Source: an uncultured Eisenbergiella sp.
GTDB taxonomy: Bacteria > Bacillota > Clostridia > Lachnospirales > Lachnospiraceae
NCBI GenBank assembly: GCA_910585455.1
Contig: CAJUEL010000020.1
Coordinates: 1-64,000, forward strand
Length of the DNA stretch: 64,000 nucleotides
Reading direction: 5' to 3'
In this document: one piece after another, positions 48,978-58,956 of the stretch
Position numbering within the stretch: the stretch's first letter is position 1
Layout of the letters: the number at the start of each line of letters is the position of its first letter
The notes under the pieces: generated by a model
The model's input: the letters and a program-made list of their open reading frames with translations, nothing else
Databases searched by the model: none
Told to the model about the DNA's origin: nothing
Translations under genes and position numbers: made by a program

Positions 48978-49823
48978 CTATTGGGAAGCAGCCGCCTTCT
49001 TCCGGTATTGTCCGGGTGTAAGCCCGGTGCTTAGACGGAACTGTCTGCAGAAATGCTCCGTGTTATTGTACCCACACTGCAGCGCTGTCTCAGCGATGCT
49101 CAGCGTTGTATAGGTCAGTAGATCCTTCGCCTTATTCAGCCGGAAATGGATCACGTCATCCATACAGGATATGTGAAACCGTTGCTTATAGATGAGCTGG
49201 AGATGGCCGGTGCTGATGTGCATTTCCCGCGCCATATCGGTAACGCTCCAGGGATATTGGGGGTTGGCGGAAATTTTCCGGCGCAGCGCCAGCAGCGCAT
49301 GGTCATGGACCGTGTGCTGTGTATAGAGCAGTTCATTGCAGAGCTTATAAAAAAGAACCCGGAGGAGCTGGGAAACGATGGGGGAAGCATCCAGAGAGCC
49401 GGATTTTTGCAGGTCGGGATGCTGTGTCAGCATGATATCGCCGGCATTGTTTTGAAGCCTGCAGGAGCTGGTAAGCTGAGAGGTTTCCCAGGTCAAAAGC
49501 TGAAACAGATTGTAAAAGTATTCCGGATCAGAAACGGAGAAAGGAACAGACGTCTGCGGAAATCCGGTAATATAGGATTCATCCGAAGCGAGATAGAGCC
49601 AGTGGTTCCCGTAGGGCTTCCCGGCGGCCCGATACCAGACGGGGTGATTGGGCGGATATAAAACAGCCGTATGGGCTGGATATTCCAGTTCCTTTCCATC
49701 GACCCGAAACAGCGCTGTGGTGGTGGTGATCACCAGCAGATAGCAGGGAAAGCCTGTAGGGATGTCGAATCTGAAATTCTCTGTGTGTGTGGCGTCATAT
49801 CCCACATAGCAAATCTGATTCAT
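48978..49823 (-). CDS. AraC-family regulator, divergent from GH39-GH43
   Basis: A 281-residue regulator. Residues up to about 150 form a cupin-type sugar-sensing domain (FPCYLLVITTTTALFRVDGKELEYPAHTAVLYPPNHPVWY). The C-terminal 100 residues are the AraC double helix-turn-helix (WSVTDMAREMHISTGHLQLIYKQRF; SIAETALQCGYNNTEHFCRQFRLSTGLTPGQYRK). The start at 49823 (MNQICYVGYD) has AAGGAAG just upstream; the frame to 49886 has no ribosome site. It is divergent from the GH39-GH43 operon, which it probably controls. Confidence 0.9.
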   Translation of the reverse strand: MNQICYVGYDATHTENFRFDIPTGFPCYLLVITTTTALFRVDGKELEYPAHTAVLYPPNHPVWYRAAGKPYGNHWLYLASDESYITGFPQTSVPFSVSDPEYFYNLFQLLTWETSQLTSSCRLQNNAGDIMLTQHPDLQKSGSLDASPIVSQLLRVLFYKLCNELLYTQHTVHDHALLALRRKISANPQYPWSVTDMAREMHISTGHLQLIYKQRFHISCMDDVIHFRLNKAKDLLTYTTLSIAETALQCGYNNTEHFCRQFRLSTGLTPGQYRKKAAASQ

Positions 49824-50101
49824 AGCTTCCTTTCCGATGTATCGTTCTTGCAGTCCTCTTTTTTGTATAATATCAGTATCTCCCATAAAAAAGAAAAAGT
49901 CAATATCTTAGAATAGGTCAAAAAGTTATATGGATATGTCATTGTCCGTAAGAACAAAATGTATCAAAATAAATACAGGACTTCGGGCTGCAAAAAGGAG
50001 AATGAGAGGATTGGGGGACGAAAGAAAAAGCGCCGGAAAGTCCGCCGGAGACAGAAGGTTTCCGGTTTCAGACCCATGTGAAGTAAGGAGGAGAAGGTAC
50101 T

Positions 50102-53100
50102 ATGAGGCAAGAGAGGCGTTATCAGGTGGATTGTGAAAGGAGAGCCCCTTTTCATAATCAGGTCGATTTCTGCATCGGGACGGGCAGAATGGGGCTGGCC
50201 CTGCAAAAGGAGTATTATGAGCAGCTTAAGCTGGTGCAGGAGGAGATTGGGTTTTCCTACATCCGCGGGCACGGACTTTTTTCCGACGATATGGCGATCT
50301 ATCAGGAATATGAGGATGCGTCCGGAGAAAAGAGGGCAGAGTATAATTTTACTTATCTGGATCTGGTGATGGACAGCTACCGGGAGCTTGGCCTGCGCCC
50401 GTTTCTGGAGCTGGGCTTTATGCCGGATAAGCTGGCATCCGGAAAGCAGACAATTTTTTACTGGAAGGGAAATACGACGCCGCCCAAAAGCTATGAGGGC
50501 TGGTGCAGTCTGGTGACGGCGACGCTTGGGCATTTGATGGATCGCTATGGAAGGGATGAGGTGGTCACCTGGCCGATTGAGGTATGGAACGAGCCGAATC
50601 TGCCCGGATTTTGGGAGAATGCCGATATGGAGGAGTATTTTCAGCTGTTCCTTCATACATTCCGGGCGATCAAGGAGCTGGATTCTGATTTCCGGGTGGG
50701 AGGACCGGCAGTCTGCGGCGTGCGGGATGAATTCTGGATCCGGGAATTTCTGCTGTTTTGCCAGAAGGAAAAGCTCGCCCTGGATTTTGTGACCCGTCAT
50801 CACTATACGACGGAGCCGCCGGAGCCTGTAGGGCATTATGGATACGCAGAGCTTTCCGACGCAGAGCAGGGGTTTGCCAACCTGCAGACCTCCCGGGACA
50901 TCATTGACAGCTTTGCAGAGTACAGGGGGCTGGAAATTCATATCACGGAATTTAACACCTCCTATATTCCCAACTGTCCGCTGCATGATACCAATCAAAA
51001 TGCCGCGTGGCTGGCGCAGCAGCTATCCCGGCTGGGGGATGTGAACGAGTCCTATTCCTATTGGACATTCGGGGATATTTTTGAAGAGCAGGGCGTTCCC
51101 TTTACGCCCTTCCACGGAGGGTTCGGGCTAGTGGCAAACGGCTGTATTCCCAAACCCACCTTCTGGAGCTTTGCTTTTTTTAAAAAGCTGAAAGAGGGAA
51201 AGGGGCATTGCATCCTGCGCGACGATCATGCGGTGGTGATGCACATGGAGGACGGCAGCTACCGGGGAATCGCGTGGAACGCGGTAAGAAGGCGTACCGG
51301 AGACCGTTATCAACTGATTCTGGAAATGGAAGAGAAGCGGGAGGGCTGCCTGTTGACCAAAACGGTGGATGAAGAGCACTGTAATCCGCTTAAGGTGTGG
51401 CATGATATGGGGGAACCGGCCAACCTTTCGCAAACGGAGAAGAAGCTTTTGCAGAGCGCAGCCCGTCCTTTCGTCCAAACGAGACGGGTGAAGCCCCAAA
51501 ACGGCAGTCTGGAGCTTTCCATTTGTGTGGAGGAAAATGCGGTTATCTATTTTGAGTGGAAGCCGGGCACAATCACGCCGGACAGAGGATATTCCTACGG
51601 ACGGGCCATGCAGTATCCTGCGATAAACCCTGTGACAAGGCTGGATTATCCGGATCCGGATGTGATACGCGTGGAGGACACCTATTACATGGTGAGCACC
51701 ACCATGCATTTTATGCCGGGCTGTGAGATTCTCCGCTCCTATGATCTGCGTAACTGGGAGCATCTTTCCTATGTGTATGACAGGCTGGACAGCACGCCCG
51801 ACCAGCGCCTTGAGGGGGAGGGGAACATTTACGGAAAGGGCATGTGGGCGGCGTCCTTGCGCTATCATGCGGGCATTTATTATGTATGCTTTGTGGCAAA
51901 TGATACGCACCGGACGTATCTCTACACCGCCAGCCAGCCGGAGGGACCCTGGGAAAAGCATGAGATGGAAGGATTTTATCATGACTGTTCCCTGCTCTTT
52001 GACGACGACGGGAAGAAATATATCGTTTACGGGAACCGGGAAATCTGGCTGACACAGCTGCGGGAGGATCTTGGCGGTCCCCTGGAGGGAGGGCTGCACC
52101 GGCTTCTTGTGAACGACAGGGATAATCCGTATCTGGGATATGAGGGAAGCCACATATACAAAATCAGAGGAAAATATTATCTCTTTCTGATTCATTCCAG
52201 ACCGGACCGCTGGAGACGCACCGAAAGCTGCTTTGTGTCGGATTCCCTGGAAGGCGAATTTGCGGGCGGGGACGTACTGGATGACGATCTGGGGCTGCCG
52301 GACAGAGGTGTGGCACAGGGACCGATCGTGGATACCCCGGACGGGAGGTGGTATGCGCTGCAGTTTCAGGACAGCGGGGCAGTGGGACGAATCCCGTTTT
52401 TGATGCCTGTGACCTGGAAGGATGACTATCCCGTTTTTGGAGACGGGGGCAAAATTCCGGAGACATTTTTGGTGGAAAGCACAAGACCAGGGTATCGATA
52501 CGCGCCTTTGGTGGAAAGTGATGATTTCAAAGGAGAGCTGAAAAGCTGCTGGGAGTTTAACCACGAGCCCGATTTTTCGCTGATTGGGCACGATAAAGCG
52601 GCGGGAACCTGGCAGGTGCGCACGGATAAGGTATGCAGCTCTCTGCTGCAGGCAAAAAATACGTTGACCCAGAGGATGCTTTGGCCGGGCTGTGCCGCAG
52701 AGGTCACGGTGGATGGCAGCGGATTGCAGGAGGGGGATTTCGCAGGATTGTGCGCCCTGCAGACCTGCTTTGGATTCGCAGGCCTGACCCGGAGGAACGG
52801 CAGACTGTTTCTGACAGTCAGAACGGTGGAGCCGGGAGAGGTCAAAAAGCTTCCGCCGGAAAATGAGCCGGAGCGGGAATGGATCGCTGTTGCGGTGGAG
52901 GAGAAGCCTCTGCTGTTGAAGCTGGAGGCGGATTTTTCCGAAGGGAAGGATGTGTGTTCCTTCTACTATAAGGACGAAGGCTTCTTTAGCCAGTGGACGA
53001 AGATCGGACCGGTACATCAGCTGCGTTTTGACCTGGAGCATTTCTGCGGCTGCCGCTTTGGCCTGACGGTATATTCTACGCAAAAGGCGGGAGGCAGCGC

Positions 53101-53134
53101 AATTTTTGGCAACTTCGTTTATCGCGAACGGTAA
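50102..53134 (+). CDS. GH39-GH43 bifunctional glycosidase fusion
   Basis: A 1010-residue enzyme with two catalytic modules. Residues 1 to about 470 are a GH39 barrel and its beta domain: acid/base E164 in IEVWNEPNLPGFW and nucleophile E283 in IHITEFNTSY. From about 510 comes a GH43 propeller: base aspartate in DYPDPDVIRVEDTYYMVSTTMHFMPGC, EGNIYGKGMWAASLRYH, and acid glutamate in YEGSHIYKIRGKYYLF. Residues from about 800 are the concanavalin-like domain found in GH43 xylosidases. Both modules keep their catalytic residues, so two linkages may be handled in one protein. No signal peptide. GGAGGAG precedes the ATG. Confidence 0.9.
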   Translation: MRQERRYQVDCERRAPFHNQVDFCIGTGRMGLALQKEYYEQLKLVQEEIGFSYIRGHGLFSDDMAIYQEYEDASGEKRAEYNFTYLDLVMDSYRELGLRPFLELGFMPDKLASGKQTIFYWKGNTTPPKSYEGWCSLVTATLGHLMDRYGRDEVVTWPIEVWNEPNLPGFWENADMEEYFQLFLHTFRAIKELDSDFRVGGPAVCGVRDEFWIREFLLFCQKEKLALDFVTRHHYTTEPPEPVGHYGYAELSDAEQGFANLQTSRDIIDSFAEYRGLEIHITEFNTSYIPNCPLHDTNQNAAWLAQQLSRLGDVNESYSYWTFGDIFEEQGVPFTPFHGGFGLVANGCIPKPTFWSFAFFKKLKEGKGHCILRDDHAVVMHMEDGSYRGIAWNAVRRRTGDRYQLILEMEEKREGCLLTKTVDEEHCNPLKVWHDMGEPANLSQTEKKLLQSAARPFVQTRRVKPQNGSLELSICVEENAVIYFEWKPGTITPDRGYSYGRAMQYPAINPVTRLDYPDPDVIRVEDTYYMVSTTMHFMPGCEILRSYDLRNWEHLSYVYDRLDSTPDQRLEGEGNIYGKGMWAASLRYHAGIYYVCFVANDTHRTYLYTASQPEGPWEKHEMEGFYHDCSLLFDDDGKKYIVYGNREIWLTQLREDLGGPLEGGLHRLLVNDRDNPYLGYEGSHIYKIRGKYYLFLIHSRPDRWRRTESCFVSDSLEGEFAGGDVLDDDLGLPDRGVAQGPIVDTPDGRWYALQFQDSGAVGRIPFLMPVTWKDDYPVFGDGGKIPETFLVESTRPGYRYAPLVESDDFKGELKSCWEFNHEPDFSLIGHDKAAGTWQVRTDKVCSSLLQAKNTLTQRMLWPGCAAEVTVDGSGLQEGDFAGLCALQTCFGFAGLTRRNGRLFLTVRTVEPGEVKKLPPENEPEREWIAVAVEEKPLLLKLEADFSEGKDVCSFYYKDEGFFSQWTKIGPVHQLRFDLEHFCGCRFGLTVYSTQKAGGSAIFGNFVYRER

Positions 53135-53146
53135 TGCGCGGGTCCT

Positions 53147-53201
53147 GGCTCAATCTCCGCCACAGGGCACAGCATGTGCTTACCGTGCGGAGATTGGAGC
53201 C
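53147..53201 (+). other. Intercistronic hairpin
   Basis: GGCTCAATCTCCGC (53147-53160) pairs with GCGGAGATTGGAGCC (53187-53201) with one bulge, between the GH39-GH43 and CE1 genes. No T-run; probably message processing or stability. Confidence 0.5.
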
Positions 53202-53263
53202 CTGCGGCTGTTGTCAGCAAGCCCTGCGGGCAGCGCCCGCAGGAGGAAGAGGAGGAGAGGAAT

Positions 53264-55609
53264 ATGCAGACAAAACAAAATCAGGCATTGACCATGCATC
53301 CGTTATTTTTTGATCCTGTCTACAGGACAGCCCATGTAAAGAAGACAGAGGGGAAGCCTGAGATCAGATATCAGGACGCGATCTGGGGCGTGCGGACAGA
53401 GGATAACGGCGATGTGACCTTTACCATGCATGCGCCGTCAGCGGAAACGGTGGAGGTAGCGGGCGTAGGGGGAAGCATGGGAAGAGAACGCATCGCGCTC
53501 ATAAAAGATGAGAACGGCGACTTTTCGAAAACCGTGTCCGGCATTGCTCCCGGCTTTCACTATCATTTCTGGTATGTGGACGGGGTACAGGTGACAAATC
53601 CTGTGGCGCCGGTCGCCTATGGCTGCTTCGGCGCGACCAACTTTTTTGAACTGCCCGGAGAGGGAGAGGATTTCTGGTTTTTAAAGGATGTCCCCCATGG
53701 CGATGTGCAGATTCACACCTATGTCTCAAACGTGAATGAACATATGAAAAAGTGCTATGTATATCTGCCGCCTTCTTACCATGAGAAGCCGGAGCGGAAA
53801 TATCCTGTGCTTTATATCCAGCACGGAGTAGGGGAGGACGAGACCGGGTGGATATGGAACGGCAAGCTGAATCTGATTCTGGATAATCTGATCGCGCAGG
53901 AAGCGTGTAGGGAAATGATCGTGGTCATGTGCTGTGGCTACGCGTTTTTAAAGGATGAGGATCCGGTATTTTTCCCCGGCGATTTCGGACGTGAAATGAC
54001 AGAGAGCGTGATCCCGTTTGTGGAAAGCAGATTCCGGACGGCGAAGGGGAGAAGCAACCGGGCGATGGCCGGTCTTTCCCTGGGCTCGGCGCAGGCGACG
54101 CAGATCGTGTCCCGGTTCCAGGAGCTGTTTGGGCATCTGGGCGTTTTTTCCGGAGTGCGGGATCAGGAAACGGAGCGGATTTTGGAAAGCTGCGCCGAAT
54201 ATCCCATGGAAACCGTGCTGATGACCGCGGGAGTGGGCGAGACCGGTCTGGCGGAGAAGCAGCAGGCATATACGGAACGTTTCGCCATGCTGGGAACGGC
54301 GGGCGGACAAAGAAGCTATCCGGGGTATCATGAGTGGCATGTGTGGAGAGCCAGCCTGCGGGATTTTGCGCAGTTGATTTTCCGGGGCGGGGACGATGAC
54401 GGAAGAGGGGAAGCAGAATTTCACTATACAGAAAAAACTCTGACAAAGGAACAGCTGGACCGGCAGACCTTTGCAGAGCACATCCTGATGTTCGATCCCA
54501 TTTATAAGGGGCTGGTTCATGCGGTGGACGAGAAGGGAAGACCGGCGGGAAAATATAAGGATGAGCACTGCGGAGCCGAGGTTGTGGACGCAGCAAAGGG
54601 AAAGGTCAGGTTCTGGATACGGGCTCAGGGAGCCAAAACCGTGGAGGCAGATATCTGGGGAATGAAGCGATTTCCCCTGAAGGAAGCCGGAGAGGGCTGG
54701 TGGAGCTGTGAGGTGTCAGGCGTTGAGAAGGGCTTTCATTATTACGGCATTCTCGTAAACGGCGTGGATGTGCTGGACGGAAATGCGCCGGTAGGGTACG
54801 GCGGATTCAGGGCTGTGAATTATTTTGAAATGCCGGAGGAGGATTTTTATGAATACCGGCTTTCACAGGCGCCTCACGGGGCGGTGCATCTGCATTATTA
54901 CCGCTCCGGGGAAACGGGGCGGACGAAGCTGTGCTATGTGTATACGCCGGCATCGTATGAAAAGGAGCCTGCGCGCCGGTATCCTGTGCTCTATCTGCAG
55001 CATGGGGGTGGCGAGAACGAAACGGGCTGGATCTGGCAGGGCAAGCTTGCCAATCTGGCGGATAATCTCATTGCTGCAGGCAGGATGCGGGAGATGATCA
55101 TCGTCATGAACACAGGCTATGCTTTTCCGGACAGCGGGATTTATCATCCGGCCCTTTCCGCCTTTACGGAGGAGCTTGTGGGCAGCTGTATTCCGTTCAT
55201 TGACGGCGCTTACAGGACGATTCCCGACAGACAGCACAGGGCGATGGCAGGGCTGTCCATGGGCGGTATGCAGACCCAGAAATGTGTGTTTGAACATCCG
55301 GAGCTGTTTGCCTGGGCGGGCATTTTCTCGGGAGGGCTGACCATTCAAAATGAGGAAACAGACTACAGCGGCATTTTATTGGATCCGGAGGAGTTTGCAA
55401 GGCGGTTCCGGATGCTGTTTGTGGCTTGTGGAACCTGTGAGAGCAGCTATGAGAGCACGAAGAAAAATGAGGAAAAGGTGCTGGCGGCAGGGGTTCCCAT
55501 CGTGACCTTTGAAGGATATGGCTACCATGACTGGACATTTTGGAGACATTGCGCGAATGATTTCTTAAGGCGGCTTTTTAAAGAGGAAGCCGGTTGTGAG
55601 GACGCGTGA
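53264..55609 (+). CDS. Double CE1 esterase (two feruloyl-esterase-like modules)
   Basis: A 781-residue protein made of two homologous halves. Each half has an immunoglobulin-like domain of the CBM48/E-set type (VTFTMHAPSAETVEVAG; VRFWIRAQGAKTVEADIWG) and a CE1 alpha/beta-hydrolase. The first half has nucleophile S272 in AGLSLGSAQ and H356 in GYHEWHVW. The second has S665 in AGLSMGGMQT and H755 in GYHDWTFW. Both oxyanion strands are intact (RKYPVLYIQHGVGEDETGWIW; RRYPVLYLQHGGGENETGWIW). The duplication is old: the halves clearly differ. It probably removes ferulate or acetate from arabinose or xylose residues. No signal peptide; GGAGGAG precedes the ATG at 53264. Confidence 0.88.
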   Translation: MQTKQNQALTMHPLFFDPVYRTAHVKKTEGKPEIRYQDAIWGVRTEDNGDVTFTMHAPSAETVEVAGVGGSMGRERIALIKDENGDFSKTVSGIAPGFHYHFWYVDGVQVTNPVAPVAYGCFGATNFFELPGEGEDFWFLKDVPHGDVQIHTYVSNVNEHMKKCYVYLPPSYHEKPERKYPVLYIQHGVGEDETGWIWNGKLNLILDNLIAQEACREMIVVMCCGYAFLKDEDPVFFPGDFGREMTESVIPFVESRFRTAKGRSNRAMAGLSLGSAQATQIVSRFQELFGHLGVFSGVRDQETERILESCAEYPMETVLMTAGVGETGLAEKQQAYTERFAMLGTAGGQRSYPGYHEWHVWRASLRDFAQLIFRGGDDDGRGEAEFHYTEKTLTKEQLDRQTFAEHILMFDPIYKGLVHAVDEKGRPAGKYKDEHCGAEVVDAAKGKVRFWIRAQGAKTVEADIWGMKRFPLKEAGEGWWSCEVSGVEKGFHYYGILVNGVDVLDGNAPVGYGGFRAVNYFEMPEEDFYEYRLSQAPHGAVHLHYYRSGETGRTKLCYVYTPASYEKEPARRYPVLYLQHGGGENETGWIWQGKLANLADNLIAAGRMREMIIVMNTGYAFPDSGIYHPALSAFTEELVGSCIPFIDGAYRTIPDRQHRAMAGLSMGGMQTQKCVFEHPELFAWAGIFSGGLTIQNEETDYSGILLDPEEFARRFRMLFVACGTCESSYESTKKNEEKVLAAGVPIVTFEGYGYHDWTFWRHCANDFLRRLFKEEAGCEDA

Positions 55610-55697
55610 TGATTGTATGCACCGTCCGCACGCTGCGAAAGCGGCGGTAGTTCCCGTGCGGACGTGCAGGCTGTAGTATCGGAAAGAGAGGGAAAAT

Positions 55698-57326
55698 ATG
55701 GCGAGAGACGCAAAAATAACGATTCATCCTTCCTATATGACGGGGGAAATTTCTCCCAGATTATTCAGCACCTTTTTAGAACCCATCGGCACGATGGTAA
55801 ACGGCACCATGTTCAATCCAAAGCATCCGACCGCAGATGAGCAGGGGTTTCGGCGGGACTTTATCGATGCGCTTAAGGCGACGGCCATGCCGGCGGTGCG
55901 CCTGCCGGGCGGGAATTTTGTTTCCGCCTGGAACTGGAAGGATTCCATAGGCCCGAAGGAGCAGCGCAAGGTGCGGCTGGATCCCGCGTGGCATCAGTAT
56001 ATCACAAATGAAGTGGGACATGACGAATATCTGCAGTGGGCAAAGAAGGTGGGAGCAGAGCCTTTATATACCATCAATCTGGGCACAGGGGATATGCGGG
56101 ACGCCATGGATCTTGTGGAGTACACCAATCATGAGGGCGGCACCTGGTGGTCTGATCTGCGCAGAAAAAACGGACAGGAGGAGCCCTATCATGTGAGGAC
56201 CTGGTATCTGGGCAATGAGATGGACGGACCCTGGCAGCTGGGCTCCTGGGATAAGGACCCGAAAGGATACGGGGTGCGGGCAAATGAGGTCTCCAAGGCC
56301 ATCAAATGGATTGACGGCAGAATCGAGACGGCGGTGTGCGCTTCCTCGGCTTCCTTTATGGACCATTATCCCCAGTGGGAGGAAACCGTGCTGCAGGAGT
56401 GCTATGATTCCGTGGATTATCTTTCCATGCATCATTATCACAGCGCGCCTCCCGGGGATGTGAAGGCTCTGCTGGGCGGTTCCGCGTATTATGAGGATTT
56501 TATCAACACGGAAATAGCGCTCTGCGACCTGATCGGGACAAAATGCCGTTCTCCCAAAAGGATCATGCTGTCCTTTGATGAATACGGAGCGATGATCCGT
56601 CCCAACATGCCGCTGCATCCTGGATATGGCTATCACAATATGATCCGGGCGCATTACAGATTTGATCCCGGACAAAAATACATTCTGCATGATCCCGACA
56701 ATATGACGGAGCGTTTCCGGCCGGGCGGGGATCTTTTGCAGATGCTGTCCATGCTTTCCATTCAGCTCGCTTTCCTGCGCCATGCGGACAGAGTGAAGAT
56801 CGGATGTATGACGGGCGGACTGGGCGCGCTGTGCGCTTCCGATCATGATCATGTCTGGAAAGCGGCATCTCACTATGCTTACTGCCAGATGATGGAATAC
56901 GCCAGAGGAACCTCCATGCAGACCGCGGTGGAATGCGAAACCTTTGATATGCCCGGATATGCCATAGACGATACCTCGCAGTATACCGGCAAGGAGGGCA
57001 TGCCCTACATCGATGCGGCCTCGGCCTGGGATCGGGAGCAGGAACAGCTGGCTGTGTTTGTCATCAATCGAAATGAAGAAAGCGAATATCCGCTGATTTT
57101 GGATATCAGGGGATTTGAAAACTATCTGTTTGCCGGACATCAGGAAATGTACAGTGAGGATCTGGAGGCGAGAAATACCTATGAGGAGCCGGATGTGATC
57201 CTGCCGGCAGAGCATCAGGGCGGGGTATTTGAAAACGGTGTGCTCAAGACGCATGTAAAGCCGCTGTCCTTTAACGTTTTACTTTTCAAAAAAGCGGCGA
57301 AGCAGGAGATACCGTTCACTTCGTGA
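55698..57326 (+). CDS. GH51 alpha-L-arabinofuranosidase
   Basis: A 542-residue retaining enzyme that releases terminal arabinofuranose. The barrel has acid/base E174 in TWYLGNEMDGPW and nucleophile E295 in LSFDEYG, with RLPGGNFVSAWNWKDSIGP as a further family hallmark. A C-terminal beta sandwich follows from about 400 (QLAVFVINRNEESEYPLIL). Length and intracellular location fit most bacterial GH51 enzymes. It sits between the double esterase and the second carboxylesterase, so deacylation and arabinose removal are encoded together. Confidence 0.93.
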   Translation: MARDAKITIHPSYMTGEISPRLFSTFLEPIGTMVNGTMFNPKHPTADEQGFRRDFIDALKATAMPAVRLPGGNFVSAWNWKDSIGPKEQRKVRLDPAWHQYITNEVGHDEYLQWAKKVGAEPLYTINLGTGDMRDAMDLVEYTNHEGGTWWSDLRRKNGQEEPYHVRTWYLGNEMDGPWQLGSWDKDPKGYGVRANEVSKAIKWIDGRIETAVCASSASFMDHYPQWEETVLQECYDSVDYLSMHHYHSAPPGDVKALLGGSAYYEDFINTEIALCDLIGTKCRSPKRIMLSFDEYGAMIRPNMPLHPGYGYHNMIRAHYRFDPGQKYILHDPDNMTERFRPGGDLLQMLSMLSIQLAFLRHADRVKIGCMTGGLGALCASDHDHVWKAASHYAYCQMMEYARGTSMQTAVECETFDMPGYAIDDTSQYTGKEGMPYIDAASAWDREQEQLAVFVINRNEESEYPLILDIRGFENYLFAGHQEMYSEDLEARNTYEEPDVILPAEHQGGVFENGVLKTHVKPLSFNVLLFKKAAKQEIPFTS

Positions 57327-57363
57327 CCAGTAACGGGCAGGAATGCGAAAAAGGAGGAGAAAT

Positions 57364-58899
57364 ATGATCAGGATTGCAAAAACGGAAAACGGACTGGTGC
57401 GTGGAATCGAGGCGGCGGATCCCAGGATTACGGCATTTAAAGGGATTCCCTTCGCGGCGCCGCCTGTGGGGAAAAACAGATGGCGCGCACCGCAGCCGGC
57501 AGAAAGCTGGGAAGGGGTGCGGGAGGCATACCGGTTTGCGCCGATTTCCATGCAGAGCATACCGGGGTTGGGAACCGATATTTATTGCAGGGAGTGGCAT
57601 GTGGATCCGGATATTGACATGGATGAGGACTGCCTGTATCTGAATGTGTGGACCGGCGCAAAGGATCCGCAGGAAAAACGTCCGGTGCTGGTGTGGTTCT
57701 TCGGCGGAGGGCTGCAGTGCGGATATCCTTCTGAGATGGAGTTTGACGGAGAACGTCTGGCCAGAAGGGGCATCGTCGTGGTGTCCGTGAATTACCGCGT
57801 GAATGTTTTCGGCTATATGGCACATCCCCAGCTGACAAAAGAGCAGCCGGAGGCACCCTCCAATTTCGGGAGTCTGGACCAGCAGGCAGGGCTTTTCTGG
57901 GTGGCGAAAAATATCGCGGCCTTTGGAGGAGATCCGGAAAATGTAACGATTGCCGGACAGTCGGCGGGCGGCGGCAGCGTGCTGTCCCAGATGGCATGCA
58001 GGGACAATGCAGGATTGTTTCAAAAGGCGATCATCATGAGCGCCATGATCCGGAGCCCTTACAGAGCGGGTGGAATCGGAAATCCGGAAAGCCTTGAGAG
58101 CGCGGAGAAAAACGGAGCGGCATTTCTGGAATTTCTGGGTGTCAGGACGCTGGAGGAGGCCAGAGAGCTGGACGCGTCATGGATCAGAGACCGCTATGAC
58201 GAATATACGAAGGAGCATCCGGCGATGTTCACCGTTTTGGACGGCCGGTTCTGTGTGGGCGATCCGCTTGTCTTATACGCGGCGGGAAAATGCGTGGACG
58301 TGGCGGTGATGGCGGGAAATACGGAGGATGAATTCCGCAATGAAATTCCGGCGGCGGACGAAAAGGAGCTTGCACGGATGGCAAAGGAATTGCTGGGAGA
58401 GCGCGCGGAAAGGTTTCTGGCGTGCCCGGAGGCGCATGTCAAAACCAAAAGCGGCTACGCGCCGGTGAGCGGAATTGGCTGTACGGTGAAAAGTGAATTT
58501 CTGGCCAACGAAAAGAGCGGCAGACCCCGAAAGAATTATTATTACAGCTTCCAGCCGGATATTCCGGGCTGGGATGATCCGGGCACGTTTCACTCGGTGG
58601 ATCTGTGGTTTTTCTTTGAGACGCTGGCAAAGTGCTGGCGGCCTTTCGTGGGCAGGCATTACGATCTGGCGAGACAGATGTGCAACTACTGGGCGAATTT
58701 TATCAGCACGGGAGATCCCAACGGAAAGGATGTGGATGGGAAGGAGATGCCGTACTGGGAGCATTATACGCAGGAGCACAGGACGGAAATGCTTTTCACC
58801 AAAGAAGGCCCCGTGGTCCGGACGAATCAGGAATCCGATTTTGTCAGGGTGCTGACAGAGCAGATCGGAGAGATGATCGCAAAAGGCAGTGCCGAATGA
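57364..58899 (+). CDS. Carboxylesterase (type B), paralogue without SGNH part
   Basis: A 511-residue alpha/beta hydrolase, closely similar along its length to residues 1-520 of the fusion at 25862-28495. Nucleophile S200 lies in AGQSAGGGSVLSQM, with PFAAPPVGKNRWRAPQP, EDCLYLNVWTG and FHSVDLWFFFETLAKCWRPF shared. It ends where the SGNH module of the paralogue would begin. No signal peptide. The start at 57364 has AGGAGG upstream. It is the last gene of the GH39-CE1-GH51 operon. Confidence 0.88.
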   Translation: MIRIAKTENGLVRGIEAADPRITAFKGIPFAAPPVGKNRWRAPQPAESWEGVREAYRFAPISMQSIPGLGTDIYCREWHVDPDIDMDEDCLYLNVWTGAKDPQEKRPVLVWFFGGGLQCGYPSEMEFDGERLARRGIVVVSVNYRVNVFGYMAHPQLTKEQPEAPSNFGSLDQQAGLFWVAKNIAAFGGDPENVTIAGQSAGGGSVLSQMACRDNAGLFQKAIIMSAMIRSPYRAGGIGNPESLESAEKNGAAFLEFLGVRTLEEARELDASWIRDRYDEYTKEHPAMFTVLDGRFCVGDPLVLYAAGKCVDVAVMAGNTEDEFRNEIPAADEKELARMAKELLGERAERFLACPEAHVKTKSGYAPVSGIGCTVKSEFLANEKSGRPRKNYYYSFQPDIPGWDDPGTFHSVDLWFFFETLAKCWRPFVGRHYDLARQMCNYWANFISTGDPNGKDVDGKEMPYWEHYTQEHRTEMLFTKEGPVVRTNQESDFVRVLTEQIGEMIAKGSAE

Positions 58900-58915
58900 C
58901 GACAGCCATCGTGGA

Positions 58916-58948
58916 CGGCAAACGACATAAAATGTTTGTCGTTTGCCG
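58916..58948. terminator. Hairpin between converging genes, AAACGACA core
   Basis: CGGCAAACGACA (58916-58927) pairs perfectly with 58937-58948 between the converging esterase and AraC genes. It shares its core with 2981-3101. No strong T-run. Confidence 0.65.
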
Positions 58949-58956
58949 CCGGCAGG

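Noticed and set aside
51128..53083. 651-codon minus-strand frame opposite the GH39-GH43 gene
   Set aside because: Long but antisense to an unambiguous enzyme with all catalytic residues; no start signals.
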